This document shows, in pieces, positions 16,270 through 25,449 of a stretch of 64,000 nt of DNA. The notes under the pieces are model-generated. The model was not told the DNA's origin. It ran no database searches and saw only the letters and a list, made by a program, of their open reading frames with translations. Both the position numbers and the translations under genes were made by a program. This stretch comes from Kitasatospora indigofera. GTDB taxonomy: Bacteria; Actinomycetota; Actinomycetes; Streptomycetales; Streptomycetaceae. Each line of letters begins with the position of its first letter. The stretch's first letter is position 1. The stretch is taken from contig NZ_BNBO01000012.1 of the NCBI RefSeq assembly GCF_014655955.1, forward strand, positions 1 through 64,000. Direction: 5' to 3'.

Positions 16270-17466
16270 GTGAGTGATCCCCTCCGCCCCGCAGCGGCCC
16301 CGGGCCGCCGCCCGCCGCGAGGCCTGTTCGATGCGCCGCCGGCCCCACGTCGGCGGGCGGGGCGGACCAAGGCGCAGACCCAGGACAACCGGGTCCACAA
16401 CCGTTCTCTCCTCCTGGCGACGCTCTACCGCGAGGGTGCGATGAGCCGCGCGGACCTGTCGCGGGTGTCGAGCCTGACCGCGCCGACGGTCTCCGCGCTG
16501 GTGGCCGATCTGGAGTCCGACGGCCTGGTCGCGGACGTCGAGCCCCGCCAGGAAGGCGGCCGGCGCCGGGGGAAGCCCTCGATGCTGGTGGAGATCCAGG
16601 ACGACGCGGTGAACCTGGTGGTGCTCGACCTGTCGCCCGGTGAGTACTTCCGGGGGGCGGTGACGAACCTGCGCGGTGAGATCGTCGAACGGTCGCAGGT
16701 CGCCATCGGCACCGCGCTCGGCGAGGCCGCCCGCGACCTGGTGAACCAGCTGGTCGCCGACCTGCTGGGGCGTGCTCCCCGCCGGGTGCTGGGGATCGGC
16801 GTCGGCTCGCCCGGCATCGTCGACGACACAGGCGTCATCCGGCAGGCCGCCCACCTGGAGTGGCACGACCTGCCGATGGCCCGTCAGCTCACCGAGGACT
16901 TCGGGGTCCCGGCCTACGTCGGCAACGACGTCAACGCGGCAGCCCTGGCCGTGCTGCACTTCCGCGGCACCGAGGCGCAGAACCTGATGGTGATCGCCAC
17001 CGAGCACGGTGTCGGTGCCGGACTGGTGGTCGGCGGCGAGCTGGTGGCCGGGGAGCAGTTCGCGGCCGGCGAGATCGGACACCTCACGGTCGACGTCGAC
17101 GGCGAGCCGTGCGTCTGCGGGCGCCGGGGCTGCCTGGACCCGATGATCGACGCCGGGCATCTGCGAGCACGCCTGGCGGCCACTGCGGACTCGGGGCACG
17201 ACGCGATCCTGGCCGACGCCGGCCAGGCCCTGGGCACGGCACTCGCCCCGATCGCCTGCGCGCTCAACCTGAACGAGATCGTTCTGACCGGGCCCGCCGA
17301 CCTGATCGACGGCCCGTTACTGCGCGCAGCCGTCGAGACGGTGCAGGCGCGCACGCTCGCCCCGATCGGCGCCTCGCTGAAGATCCGTTCACTGGCCGGG
17401 GACGACGACCTGATCCTGCTCGGCGGGGCCTGTTTGGTGCTCGCCGGCGAACTCGGCGTCCTCTGA
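16270..17466 (+). CDS. ROK family transcriptional repressor with intact zinc motif
   Basis: This 398-residue sugar-responsive repressor has an N-terminal winged helix (about residues 40-95, MSRADLSRVSSLTAPTVSALVADL) and a C-terminal ROK domain. It keeps the canonical zinc ligands: GEIGH near residue 268 and CVCGRRGCLD at about 281-290. The sugar-contact region VGNDVNAAAL is also present. It directly precedes the second sugar transporter operon on the same strand and is probably its repressor; ROK repressors usually respond to glucose, xylose or N-acetylglucosamine derivatives. The GTG start at 16270 follows GGAGAGAGTG. The first 35 residues are basic and proline-rich, longer than in most family members. 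Confidence 0.92.
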   Translation: MSDPLRPAAAPGRRPPRGLFDAPPAPRRRAGRTKAQTQDNRVHNRSLLLATLYREGAMSRADLSRVSSLTAPTVSALVADLESDGLVADVEPRQEGGRRRGKPSMLVEIQDDAVNLVVLDLSPGEYFRGAVTNLRGEIVERSQVAIGTALGEAARDLVNQLVADLLGRAPRRVLGIGVGSPGIVDDTGVIRQAAHLEWHDLPMARQLTEDFGVPAYVGNDVNAAALAVLHFRGTEAQNLMVIATEHGVGAGLVVGGELVAGEQFAAGEIGHLTVDVDGEPCVCGRRGCLDPMIDAGHLRARLAATADSGHDAILADAGQALGTALAPIACALNLNEIVLTGPADLIDGPLLRAAVETVQARTLAPIGASLKIRSLAGDDDLILLGGACLVLAGELGVL

Positions 17467-17499
17467 GCCCCGGCCGATCCCCGACCGGCCAACAGATCT

Positions 17500-17559
17500 C
17501 TGGGTCGAGATCACCCGGCGGCACCGCGGCTGCAACCGCGAATCGCCGGCTCGACCCAG
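17500..17559 (+). terminator. Branched inverted repeat between ROK gene and transporter operon
   Basis: CTGGGTCGAG (17500-17509) pairs exactly with CTCGACCCAG (17550-17559). The enclosed 40 bases hold two more pairings, CCGGCG/CGCCGG and GCGG/CCGC. It begins 34 bases after the ROK stop and ends 65 bases before the next gene. It could be a terminator, an attenuator or an operator; the outer 10-bp arms would suit a dimeric repressor. Confidence 0.5.
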
Positions 17560-17624
17560 AAACCCGTGAGTACTACCCAACAGTTCGGTGATCCTACCTG
17601 CCGGACATACTGCTAGGAAAACCC

Positions 17625-18953
17625 ATGAACCACAGATCAAGCGGTGCCGCCACCGTCCTCGCCCTGGCCGTCGCCGTCGCACTCAGCGCCTGCTCGGCCG
17701 CCGGCACGGCGCCCTCCGCGGCCACCACGCCGCAACCCGTCGCCACCGCGAAGGGCGAAGGCAAAACCCTCACCGTCTGGGTGATGGACGGCGACTACTC
17801 GGAGCCGTCGCTCCAGGCGATCAACGACGCGTTCACCCAGCAGACCGGCGCCAAGGTCGACGTCCAGGTCCAGGCCTGGGACGGAATCACCACCAAGGTC
17901 ACCACCGCGCTGGCCACCTCGAACCCGCCGGACGTGCTGGACCTCGGCAACACCCAGGTCGCCAGCTTCGCCGCCAACGGCGGCCTCAAGGACCTCACCC
18001 CCTACGGTGCCGACCTGAGGCAGGGTCAGACCTGGCTGTCGGGCCTGGTCGCCCCCGCGACCGTCGACGGCAAGCTCTACGCCGTCCCCGGCTTCGCCGG
18101 CGCCCGCGCGGTGATCTACAACAAGACCATGTGGGCCAAGGCCGGCGTCGACAAGGCCCCGACCACCTTCACCGAGCTGACCGACGACCTCGCCAAGGTC
18201 AAGGCCGCCAACCCCGGCACCGACTTCTCCCCGCTCTACCTCCCCGGCCAGAACTGGTACGCGGGCATGCAGTTCATCTGGGACGCGGGCGGCGACATAG
18301 CCGCCGAGGCGGGGTCGAAGTGGACCGCGGGCTTCGGTGCCGACGCGGCACAGGCCGGCCTCGCCGACTTCAAGGCCTTCCAGAACCAGTTCTCCACCGC
18401 CGCCTCGCGGACCGTCGACACCACCACCCCCGACCAGGTCCAGGTCTTCGCCGACGGCAAGGCCTCCGCGATCATCGCCACCAGCGGGTTCATCGGACGC
18501 ATCCAGAAGGCCAACCCCAACCTCACCGACTCCGACCTCGGCACCTTCCCGCTGCCCGGCAAGTCCGGCAAGGCCCAGCCCGTCATGCTCGGCGGCTCCG
18601 ACTGGGGCATCGCCGCCCGCAGCGCCAACCCCGACCTCGCCCTGCAGTGGACGAAGATCGCCGCCGGCCCGGACATCCAGGGCAAGTGGGTCGTCGGCCA
18701 CGAAGGCTTCATCCCCAACAGCCTCGAAGGCATCAAGGCCGCCATGGCCTCGGTCGGCGAGCTGAAGAAGGGCTTCTTCGACGCCGCCCTCAGCTCCAAG
18801 GCCACCCCCGCCAACGCCAACTGGGCCCAGATCGAGGCCAACAAGGACATCAACAACCTCTTCGCGGCGGTCGCCTCCGGAAGCAAGAGCACCAAGGACG
18901 CCGCGAGTGCCTTCGACGCCACGGCGACCAAGGCGCTGAACGCCGGTCAGTAG
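17625..18953 (+). CDS. Sugar ABC transporter substrate-binding lipoprotein
   Basis: This is a 442-residue family 1 extracellular solute-binding protein for the second CUT1 transporter. The signal peptide has lipobox LSAC (Cys near residue 23), followed by an Ala/Thr linker. The mature domain shows the MalE-like pattern: TLTVWVMDGDYSE, TTALATSNPPDVLDLG, GARAVIYNKTMWAKAG, and the C-lobe SDWGIAARSANPDLALQW. AGGAAAACCC precedes the ATG. It is the first gene of an operon with two permeases and a GH20 hexosaminidase, which suggests import of an N-acetylhexosamine-containing oligosaccharide; that specificity is inferred. A strong hairpin follows the stop and probably sets its level above that of the permeases. 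Confidence 0.93.
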   Translation: MNHRSSGAATVLALAVAVALSACSAAGTAPSAATTPQPVATAKGEGKTLTVWVMDGDYSEPSLQAINDAFTQQTGAKVDVQVQAWDGITTKVTTALATSNPPDVLDLGNTQVASFAANGGLKDLTPYGADLRQGQTWLSGLVAPATVDGKLYAVPGFAGARAVIYNKTMWAKAGVDKAPTTFTELTDDLAKVKAANPGTDFSPLYLPGQNWYAGMQFIWDAGGDIAAEAGSKWTAGFGADAAQAGLADFKAFQNQFSTAASRTVDTTTPDQVQVFADGKASAIIATSGFIGRIQKANPNLTDSDLGTFPLPGKSGKAQPVMLGGSDWGIAARSANPDLALQWTKIAAGPDIQGKWVVGHEGFIPNSLEGIKAAMASVGELKKGFFDAALSSKATPANANWAQIEANKDINNLFAAVASGSKSTKDAASAFDATATKALNAGQ

Positions 18954-18960
18954 TGCCCCC

Positions 18961-18987
18961 GGGCGCCCCGACGATCCCGGGGCGCCC
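18961..18987 (+). terminator. Intra-operon hairpin after the binding-protein gene
   Basis: GGGCGCCCCG (18961-18970) pairs perfectly with CGGGGCGCCC (18978-18987), loop 7 bases. It lies between the binding-protein and permease genes, where partial terminators or mRNA-stabilising stems commonly make the binding protein more abundant than the membrane subunits. Confidence 0.65.
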
Positions 18988-19078
18988 CTCCCGCCCTAGG
19001 GCGTGGCTCACCGTTCCCGCCGGGCGCACGACGCGACCCGTGAGGCACGCCCTACGCCGACCGGACAAGAGAACACCC

Positions 19079-20035
19079 ATGACGACCCAACCCCTGGCAG
19101 GCACGAGCCGCACCAGCAGGCTCCGCCCGCACGCCCCGTCCCGCCGTCGCCCCTCGTGGGCCCCGTGGTGGCTGCTGTCCCCCGCGGGCCTGGTGATGCT
19201 CACCGTCACCGCCGCCCCGATCGTCTTCCTGATCTACACCTCCTTCACCGACTACAGTCAGCGCTCCCTGTTCACCGGCACCTACCACCAGGTCGGCCTG
19301 CGGCAGTACACCGCACTGTTCGACGACCCGCAGTTCTGGCAGGCCCTGCTGCGCAGCGTCCTGTTCACCGCCGCCATGGTGGCCGGCAGCATCGCGGTGG
19401 GCACCGCCGTCGCCCAACTCCTCACCCGCCTCGCCACCGCGATGCGCCTGACCGTGACGATCGTTCTGATCCTCGCCTGGGCGATGCCGACCGTGGCGTC
19501 CTCCCTGGTCTGGAAGTGGCTCTTCCAGCCCGGCTACGGCGTCGTCAACTGGCTGCTCACCCAAGCCGGCGTGTTCGGCGACATGACCAACACCGACTGG
19601 GCCAACGACCCGTTCCTGGCGTACCTGTCGATCTGGCTGCTGATCGTCTGGCAGGCCGTCCCCTTCATCGCCCTCACCCTGTACGCCGCGCTGACCCAGC
19701 TACCCCTGGAACTGCAGGAGGCCGCCCGCCTCGACGGCGCCGGCGAGTTCCGGGTCTGGTGGTCCGTCACCCTGCCCTTCCTGCGCCCCACCCTGATGCT
19801 GGTCGCACTCCTGTCAGTGATCTGGGACTTCAACGTCTTCAACCAGATCTGGCTCGTCTCCGCCGGCGGCCCCGACTCCGCGACCACCACCCTCGGGATC
19901 TTCGCCTACCGGACCGCGTTCGTCGCCTTCAGGATCGGCCAGGGCGCCGCCCTGTCGGTCATCACCACCGCCATCCTCGTGGCGGTCACCGCCCTCTACA
20001 TCCGCAACCTGCTGCGCTCCGGGGAGGACCTGTGA
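19079..20035 (+). CDS. Sugar ABC transporter permease (MalF type)
   Basis: This 318-residue CUT1 permease has an N-terminal basic segment of about 25 residues and then six membrane segments. The EAA loop reads LQEAARLDGAGEFRVWW followed by TLPFLRPTL. The ATG at 19079 is chosen because the open frame upstream is only out-of-frame sequence of the binding-protein gene. Its stop overlaps the GTG of the next permease gene. It should form the channel with that partner, for the sugar captured by the lipoprotein encoded at 17625-18953. Confidence 0.92.
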   Translation: MTTQPLAGTSRTSRLRPHAPSRRRPSWAPWWLLSPAGLVMLTVTAAPIVFLIYTSFTDYSQRSLFTGTYHQVGLRQYTALFDDPQFWQALLRSVLFTAAMVAGSIAVGTAVAQLLTRLATAMRLTVTIVLILAWAMPTVASSLVWKWLFQPGYGVVNWLLTQAGVFGDMTNTDWANDPFLAYLSIWLLIVWQAVPFIALTLYAALTQLPLELQEAARLDGAGEFRVWWSVTLPFLRPTLMLVALLSVIWDFNVFNQIWLVSAGGPDSATTTLGIFAYRTAFVAFRIGQGAALSVITTAILVAVTALYIRNLLRSGEDL

Positions 20036-20889
20036 ACAACCGCCTTCGCCGCAGCCGGGCCGGCAATCCCAAGGGCGGCGCGCTCGCCAATGCGATCGCC
20101 GTCGCGTTCTGCCTCGTGTGGGTCTTCCCCGTCTACTGGATGGTCAACACCGCCTTCAAGCCCCGCTCCGAGGCGATGACCTCCACCCCGCTGTTCCTTC
20201 CCAAGTCCCCGACCCTGTCGAACTTCGACGCGGCGATCAACCAGACCACGTTCTACCGCACGTTGTGGAACAGCCTGATCGTCGTGGGCGGCACCGTCCT
20301 GTTGGCCGTCGTGCTGGGGATGTTCGCGGCCGCCGCACTCTCCAGGTTCAGGTTCCGGGGCAGGCGCGCCATCATGGTGGCGATCCTGATCGTCCAGATG
20401 CTGCCCGGCTCCGCCCTGCTGATCCCGACCTTCCTGGTGTTCAACCGGGTCGGGCTGCTGGGCACCTACGCGGGCCTGATCCTGGCCTACGTCGCCGTCG
20501 TCCTGCCCTTCTCCATCTGGGTGATGCGGGGCTTCTTCATCGCCGTCCCGGTGGAGATCGAGGAGGCCGCCCGCATCGACGGCGCCTCCACCTGGCAGAT
20601 CCTGTACAAGATCCTTTTCCCGCTCGTCGCCCCGGGCATGGTCGCCTCCAGCATCTTCGCCTTCATCGCGGCCTGGAACGACTACCTGGTGGCCTACACC
20701 TTCATGAAGGACCAGGACCAGTACACCCTCCCGGTGTGGCTCGCCTCCTTCAGCACCCCGATCACCGGCACCGACTTCGGCGGCCAGATGGCCGGCTCCG
20801 TCATCTTCTCGCTCCCGGTCGTCGTCTTCTTCCTGATCATCCAGCGCAAGCTCGTCTCCGGCGTCTCCGCCGGCGCCGTGAAAGGCTGA
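20032..20889 (+). CDS. Sugar ABC transporter permease (MalG type)
   Basis: This 285-residue partner permease has six membrane segments and the EAA loop IEEAARIDGASTWQIL followed by LFPLVAPGM. The C-terminus SGVSAGAVKG is typical of MalG-type subunits. The GTG at 20032 overlaps the TGA of the preceding gene, with GGGGAGG shortly upstream, so translation is coupled. The next gene (GH20) starts 9 bases after its stop. The operon has no ATPase gene. Confidence 0.93.
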   Translation: MNNRLRRSRAGNPKGGALANAIAVAFCLVWVFPVYWMVNTAFKPRSEAMTSTPLFLPKSPTLSNFDAAINQTTFYRTLWNSLIVVGGTVLLAVVLGMFAAAALSRFRFRGRRAIMVAILIVQMLPGSALLIPTFLVFNRVGLLGTYAGLILAYVAVVLPFSIWVMRGFFIAVPVEIEEAARIDGASTWQILYKILFPLVAPGMVASSIFAFIAAWNDYLVAYTFMKDQDQYTLPVWLASFSTPITGTDFGGQMAGSVIFSLPVVVFFLIIQRKLVSGVSAGAVKG

Positions 20890-20898
20890 CCCCACCCC

Positions 20899-22512
20899 AT
20901 GCTGCTGCCCCGCCCCGCCTCGCTCCAGACCGGCGAAGGCGAGTTCCTTCTCGATGTCTCCACCGCCATCGCCGCCGGCAGTCACCTCACTTCCACCGCG
21001 CTGTGGCTCCAGTCCGTGCTGCGTCCCGCCACCGGCCTTCCCGTCCCGATCAGCCCCGTCGCCAGGCGGCCGATCCGCCTGGGGCTCCGCCCGGACCTCG
21101 GGCACGAGGCGTACCACCTGACCGTCACCGCCGAGTGCGTGCTCATCGAGGGCGGCTCGCAGGCGGGGGTCTTCTACGGCTGCCAGGCCCTGCTCCAACT
21201 GCTGCCGCCGGCGGTCCACCGCCGCGCCCGGGCCTCCGGGCAGCGGTGGGCGGTGCCGGCCGTGACGGTCCAGGACGCGCCGAGGTTCCGATGGCGCGGC
21301 ACGATGCTCGACGTGGCGCGGCACTTCATGCCCAAGCACGATCTGCTGCGGTTCGTCGACCTGATGGCCATGCACCGGCTGAACGTCCTGCACCTGCACC
21401 TGACGGACGACCAGGGCTGGCGGGTGGAGATCCGCCGCCACCCGCGGCTGACCGAGGTCGGCTCCTGGCGCAGGGAGTCCCAGGTCGGCGTGCCGCAGGA
21501 CGCCCCGGGCGACGGCCGGCCGCACGGCGGCTTCTACACCCAGGAGGACATCCGCGAGATCGTCGCCTACGCCGCCGACCGGCACGTCACCGTGGTGCCG
21601 GAGATCGACGTCCCCGGGCACTCGCAGGCGGCCATCGCCGCCTACCCGGCGCTCGGCGTCGGCGGCGAGGTGCTGGCCGTCCACACCCGGTGGGGCGTCA
21701 ACCCGAACGTCCTCAACACCGAGGAGAGCACGGTCGCGTTCTACTGCGACGTCCTCGACGAGATCACCGACCTCTTCCCCAGCCGGTTCATCGGCATCGG
21801 CGGCGACGAGTGCCCCAAGGACCAGTGGCGCGCCGACCCCCGCACCCAGGAACTGATGCGGCAGCGGGGAATGACGGACGAGAACGCGCTGCAGTCCTGG
21901 TTCATCGGCCGGCTCGGAGAGCACCTCGCCACCCGCGGGCGCCGCGTGTTCGGCTGGGACGACCTCCTGGAGGGGCCGGTCCCGCCCGGCACGGCCGTCG
22001 CCTCCTGGCGCGGCATGACCGGGGCACGGACCGCCGCCCGCAGGGGCCACGACGTCGTCTCGTGCCCGGACGACCAGGTCTACCTCGACTACCGCCAGTC
22101 CGAGCACCCCGACGAGCCGATCCCCTTCGCCGTCCCGCTGACCCTCCAGGACGCCTACGGCTTCGAGCCCGTCCCCTCCGGTCTTTCCCCGCACGAGGCG
22201 GCACACGTCCTCGGCGGCCAGGCCAACATCTGGACCGAACACATGGACAACCCCCGCACCGTCGACTACTACGCCTTCCCGCGGCTGTGCGCCATCGCGG
22301 AAGCGCTCTGGAGCACCGGCGAACGCGACTTCGACGACTTCCGCACCCGCCTCGCCACGCACCTGCCCCGGCTGGAGGCGATCGGCGTCGAATACCGCCG
22401 CGAGACCGGCCCGCTGCCCTGGCAGACCCGGCCCGGCATCGAGGGCAAGCCCTCCACCAGGCTTGAGTGGGCCTCCTTCATCGACCAACTGGTCGCCCAC
22501 ATCAAGGTCTGA
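20899..22512 (+). CDS. GH20 beta-N-acetylhexosaminidase, probably cytoplasmic
   Basis: This 537-residue glycoside hydrolase releases terminal beta-linked GlcNAc or GalNAc through substrate-assisted catalysis. The N-terminal alpha/beta domain covers about 1-125. The TIM barrel begins RWRGTMLDVARHFM and includes HLHLTDDQGWRVEI (165-178), PEIDVPGHSQA (234-244) and the catalytic pair D303-E304 in GIGGDECPKDQW. There is no signal peptide, and the gene is in the same operon as a sugar importer, so it most likely cleaves an imported oligosaccharide such as a chito-oligomer or glycan fragment inside the cell. The ATG is 9 bases after the permease stop. Confidence 0.95.
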   Translation: MLLPRPASLQTGEGEFLLDVSTAIAAGSHLTSTALWLQSVLRPATGLPVPISPVARRPIRLGLRPDLGHEAYHLTVTAECVLIEGGSQAGVFYGCQALLQLLPPAVHRRARASGQRWAVPAVTVQDAPRFRWRGTMLDVARHFMPKHDLLRFVDLMAMHRLNVLHLHLTDDQGWRVEIRRHPRLTEVGSWRRESQVGVPQDAPGDGRPHGGFYTQEDIREIVAYAADRHVTVVPEIDVPGHSQAAIAAYPALGVGGEVLAVHTRWGVNPNVLNTEESTVAFYCDVLDEITDLFPSRFIGIGGDECPKDQWRADPRTQELMRQRGMTDENALQSWFIGRLGEHLATRGRRVFGWDDLLEGPVPPGTAVASWRGMTGARTAARRGHDVVSCPDDQVYLDYRQSEHPDEPIPFAVPLTLQDAYGFEPVPSGLSPHEAAHVLGGQANIWTEHMDNPRTVDYYAFPRLCAIAEALWSTGERDFDDFRTRLATHLPRLEAIGVEYRRETGPLPWQTRPGIEGKPSTRLEWASFIDQLVAHIKV

Positions 22513-22569
22513 GCGCACCCCCCACGGCGCTCAGCGCACCATCCACCCCCACAAGGTACGGAGAACGTC

Positions 22570-25449
22570 ATGTACCGAAGAATGACCGCGGGACGGGCCG
22601 GCCTCGCCGCCGCCCTCTCCCTCGCGGTGGCCGCGGCCGCGGCCGTGACCGTCACCCCCGCCGCCACCGCGGCCGGCGCCCCCGGCACCGTCACCATCGG
22701 CGGCAAGTGCCTGGACGACGCCAACTTCAACACCGCCAACGGCGCGACCGTCCAGCTCTACGACTGCAACGGCGCCGGCGCGCAGAACTGGACCTGGCAG
22801 GACAACGGCAGCCTCACCGTCACCGTCGGTGGCACCACCAAGTGCCTGGACGTCGCCGGCGGCTCCAACGCCACCGGCGCGCTCGTCCAGCTCTACGACT
22901 GCAACGCCGGCGCGCCCCAGCAGAGGTTCAAGTACCTGCCCGACGGCACCATCTACAGCGCCAAGTCCGGCAAGTGCCTCGCCGTCCAGGGGGCCGTCGT
23001 CAACAACGCCCGGATCGGCCTGGCCTCCTGCGACCCCGCGCAGAGCACCCAGAAGTGGGGCTCCGCCGCCGCCCCCCAGCCCGGTGTCTTCCTCACCGCG
23101 GGCAACAGTCTCTCCTTCAACCAGGGCACCGACTCCCCGAGCTCGGGCTACACCGACGCCGACGGGAAGTTCTACGTCCAGAACGCCTTGGCGGGGTACG
23201 GCAACGACCTCCGGTACTGGAGGTTCTACTCGGGCGCGAACTACGACAGCGCCACGCTCGACCCCATCAGCAACGCCGTCAACCCGAACAACGCCCTGGA
23301 CCAGAACAACGACACCACCTGGCGGTGCAACAACAGCCCCACCGGTCTGAACGCCACCCCCACCGCGCCGGGCACCACCTACTCCCAGCCCAACTACTGC
23401 GACCTGGTCGGTGTCTGGGTCGACCCCGACACCGGCTGGTGGTACGGCCTGATCCACAACGAGTTCACCGGCGAGCCCTTCGGCGACAACCTCCACTTCG
23501 ACGCCATCGACAACGCCGTCTCCAAGGACCACGGCGCCACCTGGACCATCCAGGAACACGCCCTCACCTCGCCCTACAGCACCACCCGGGGCGACACCGC
23601 GGCGTTCCCGAACCAGACCTACTACTACGGCGACGGCGACCAGCGCCTGTTCGTCGACTACGCCTCCGGCTACTTCTACGTCTTCCACGCCACCCGTGTC
23701 CTCAGCAAGCCCGGTGCTGCCGGCGGCGCCATCTGGGAGCAGCACGTCGCCCGTGCCCCGATCTCGGGGAAGATGGCGGCGTCCTCCTGGAAGAAGTGGT
23801 ACAACGGCGCCTGGCAGACCCCGGGCGTAGGCGGAGCCGAGAGCGACATCATCCCCGCGGACGGCGGCGGACTCGGCTACATCCCGTCGGGTGACGACTA
23901 CAAGCCGGCCACCACCGAGGGGACCACCGAGCAGGTCAAGGCCGGCACCCTGCCGGACAACTCGCAGCTCGCGGTGATGAACATCGCCTGGAACGCCTAC
24001 CTGGGCAAGTACATCGGAACCCCGCAGAACAACGTCGCCCAGAACACCAACGTCGGCACCCCGTTGCACTTCTACTCCACCGACGACCTGGCCACCCAGA
24101 AGTGGACCGACATGGGCCTGGTGGCCGGCACCGAGAACGGCTCCTGGTACCGGTGGCTGGTCGACTCCGGCAACAAGACCGACAACACCGTCCTCGGCAA
24201 GACCTTCCGCTCCTACTGCACCTTCTTCTGCGGGAGCAGCTCGCGGGAGATCACGCTCCGGCCCCGCAGCAGCGCCGACCTGCCGTCCCCGGTGGACACC
24301 GGCCGGACCTACCAGATCGCCGCCGGCAACGGCCGCTACCTCGACCAGAGCGGCAGCAGCCTGGCGACCAGCGGCACCGCCTCCTCCCAGCAGTGGAAGT
24401 TCACCGCCACCGGTGACGGCTTCTACACCATCACCAACGCCGCCTCCGGCCAGGCACTGGGCGTCGGCACCGGCAACGCCGGCCGCGCCTGGGGCGCCGC
24501 CGTCAGTCTCGGCTCCCTCAGCACCCCCGCCGGCATCGGCCAGCAGTGGTCGATCCAAGCCACCCGCACCACGCCCAACCCCAGCGGCGCCTCCACCCCC
24601 ACCGGCGCCGTCCGGCTCGTCAACCGCTACAGCGGCCTCGCCCTCAGCCTCACCAACCAGGGCACCCAGTCCGTCCTGACCTCCCCCCAGCGGAACTGGG
24701 ACAACGCCGGAACCGGCCCCGACACCCGCCCCGCCAACGCCCAGACCCTCACCCTGACCGCCGTCGGCGGCACCAACGCCACCGCCGCCAACACCGTCAC
24801 CGTCACCAAGCCCGGCGACAAGAGCGCGGCGCCCGGCACCGCCATCACCCCGTTCCAGGTCAGCGCCACCGACTCCGCCACCGGCCAGACCCTCACCTAC
24901 GCCGCCTACGACCTGCCCGCCGGCCTGAGCATCAACTCCACCACCGGCCAGATCAGCGGCACCCCCGCCTCCATGACCACCACCTCGGTCACCGTCACCG
25001 CCACCGACACCACCGGCGCCTCCGGCGCCTCCACCTTCACCTTGGAGGTCACCACAACCGACCGGGCCCAGGGCCGGCCGACCACCGCCTCCTCCGTCGA
25101 GGGCAACAACACCAGCCTCACCGCCGACAAGGCCACCGACGGCAACCCCGGCACCCGCTGGGCCAGCGCCAACTCCGACCCGCAGTGGCTGCAGATCGAC
25201 CTCGGCACCACCCAGCCGATCAAGGCGGTCAAGCTGACCTGGGAGACCGCCTACGGAAAGGCCTACCAGATCCAGACCTCCAACGACGGAACCACCTGGA
25301 CCACCGTCTACACCACCACCACCGGCGACGGCGGCACCGACAACCTCACCGGCCTCGCCGGCTCCGGCCGCTACATCCGGATGAACGGCACCACCCGCGG
25401 TACCGGCTACGGCTACTCGCTCTGGTCCTTCCAGGTGTACAGCTGGTAG
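22570..25449 (+). CDS. Secreted multidomain carbohydrate-active protein (ricin, propeller, discoidin)
   Basis: This 959-residue protein has a signal peptide ending near residue 36. Residues about 40-168 form a ricin-type beta-trefoil (CLDDANFNTANGATVQLYDC, then QNW, CLDV, QKW). About 175-560 looks like a beta-propeller catalytic domain with one Asp-box, SKDHGATW at 318-325, as in sialidase/BNR or related folds. About 575-720 is a second trefoil-like module, about 740-835 an Ig-like putative domain (FQVSATDSATGQTLTYAAYDLPAG), and about 840-959 an F5/8 type C (discoidin) domain ending the chain. GGAGA precedes the ATG. It follows the GH20 gene by 57 bases, so it probably attacks the polymer outside the cell. 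The exact enzyme family is not assigned. Confidence 0.85.
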   Translation: MYRRMTAGRAGLAAALSLAVAAAAAVTVTPAATAAGAPGTVTIGGKCLDDANFNTANGATVQLYDCNGAGAQNWTWQDNGSLTVTVGGTTKCLDVAGGSNATGALVQLYDCNAGAPQQRFKYLPDGTIYSAKSGKCLAVQGAVVNNARIGLASCDPAQSTQKWGSAAAPQPGVFLTAGNSLSFNQGTDSPSSGYTDADGKFYVQNALAGYGNDLRYWRFYSGANYDSATLDPISNAVNPNNALDQNNDTTWRCNNSPTGLNATPTAPGTTYSQPNYCDLVGVWVDPDTGWWYGLIHNEFTGEPFGDNLHFDAIDNAVSKDHGATWTIQEHALTSPYSTTRGDTAAFPNQTYYYGDGDQRLFVDYASGYFYVFHATRVLSKPGAAGGAIWEQHVARAPISGKMAASSWKKWYNGAWQTPGVGGAESDIIPADGGGLGYIPSGDDYKPATTEGTTEQVKAGTLPDNSQLAVMNIAWNAYLGKYIGTPQNNVAQNTNVGTPLHFYSTDDLATQKWTDMGLVAGTENGSWYRWLVDSGNKTDNTVLGKTFRSYCTFFCGSSSREITLRPRSSADLPSPVDTGRTYQIAAGNGRYLDQSGSSLATSGTASSQQWKFTATGDGFYTITNAASGQALGVGTGNAGRAWGAAVSLGSLSTPAGIGQQWSIQATRTTPNPSGASTPTGAVRLVNRYSGLALSLTNQGTQSVLTSPQRNWDNAGTGPDTRPANAQTLTLTAVGGTNATAANTVTVTKPGDKSAAPGTAITPFQVSATDSATGQTLTYAAYDLPAGLSINSTTGQISGTPASMTTTSVTVTATDTTGASGASTFTLEVTTTDRAQGRPTTASSVEGNNTSLTADKATDGNPGTRWASANSDPQWLQIDLGTTQPIKAVKLTWETAYGKAYQIQTSNDGTTWTTVYTTTTGDGGTDNLTGLAGSGRYIRMNGTTRGTGYGYSLWSFQVYSW

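Noticed and set aside
19996..22518. Minus-strand open frame of about 840 codons opposite the permease and GH20 genes
   Set aside because: Antisense to two confidently assigned genes; low-complexity translation without motifs.
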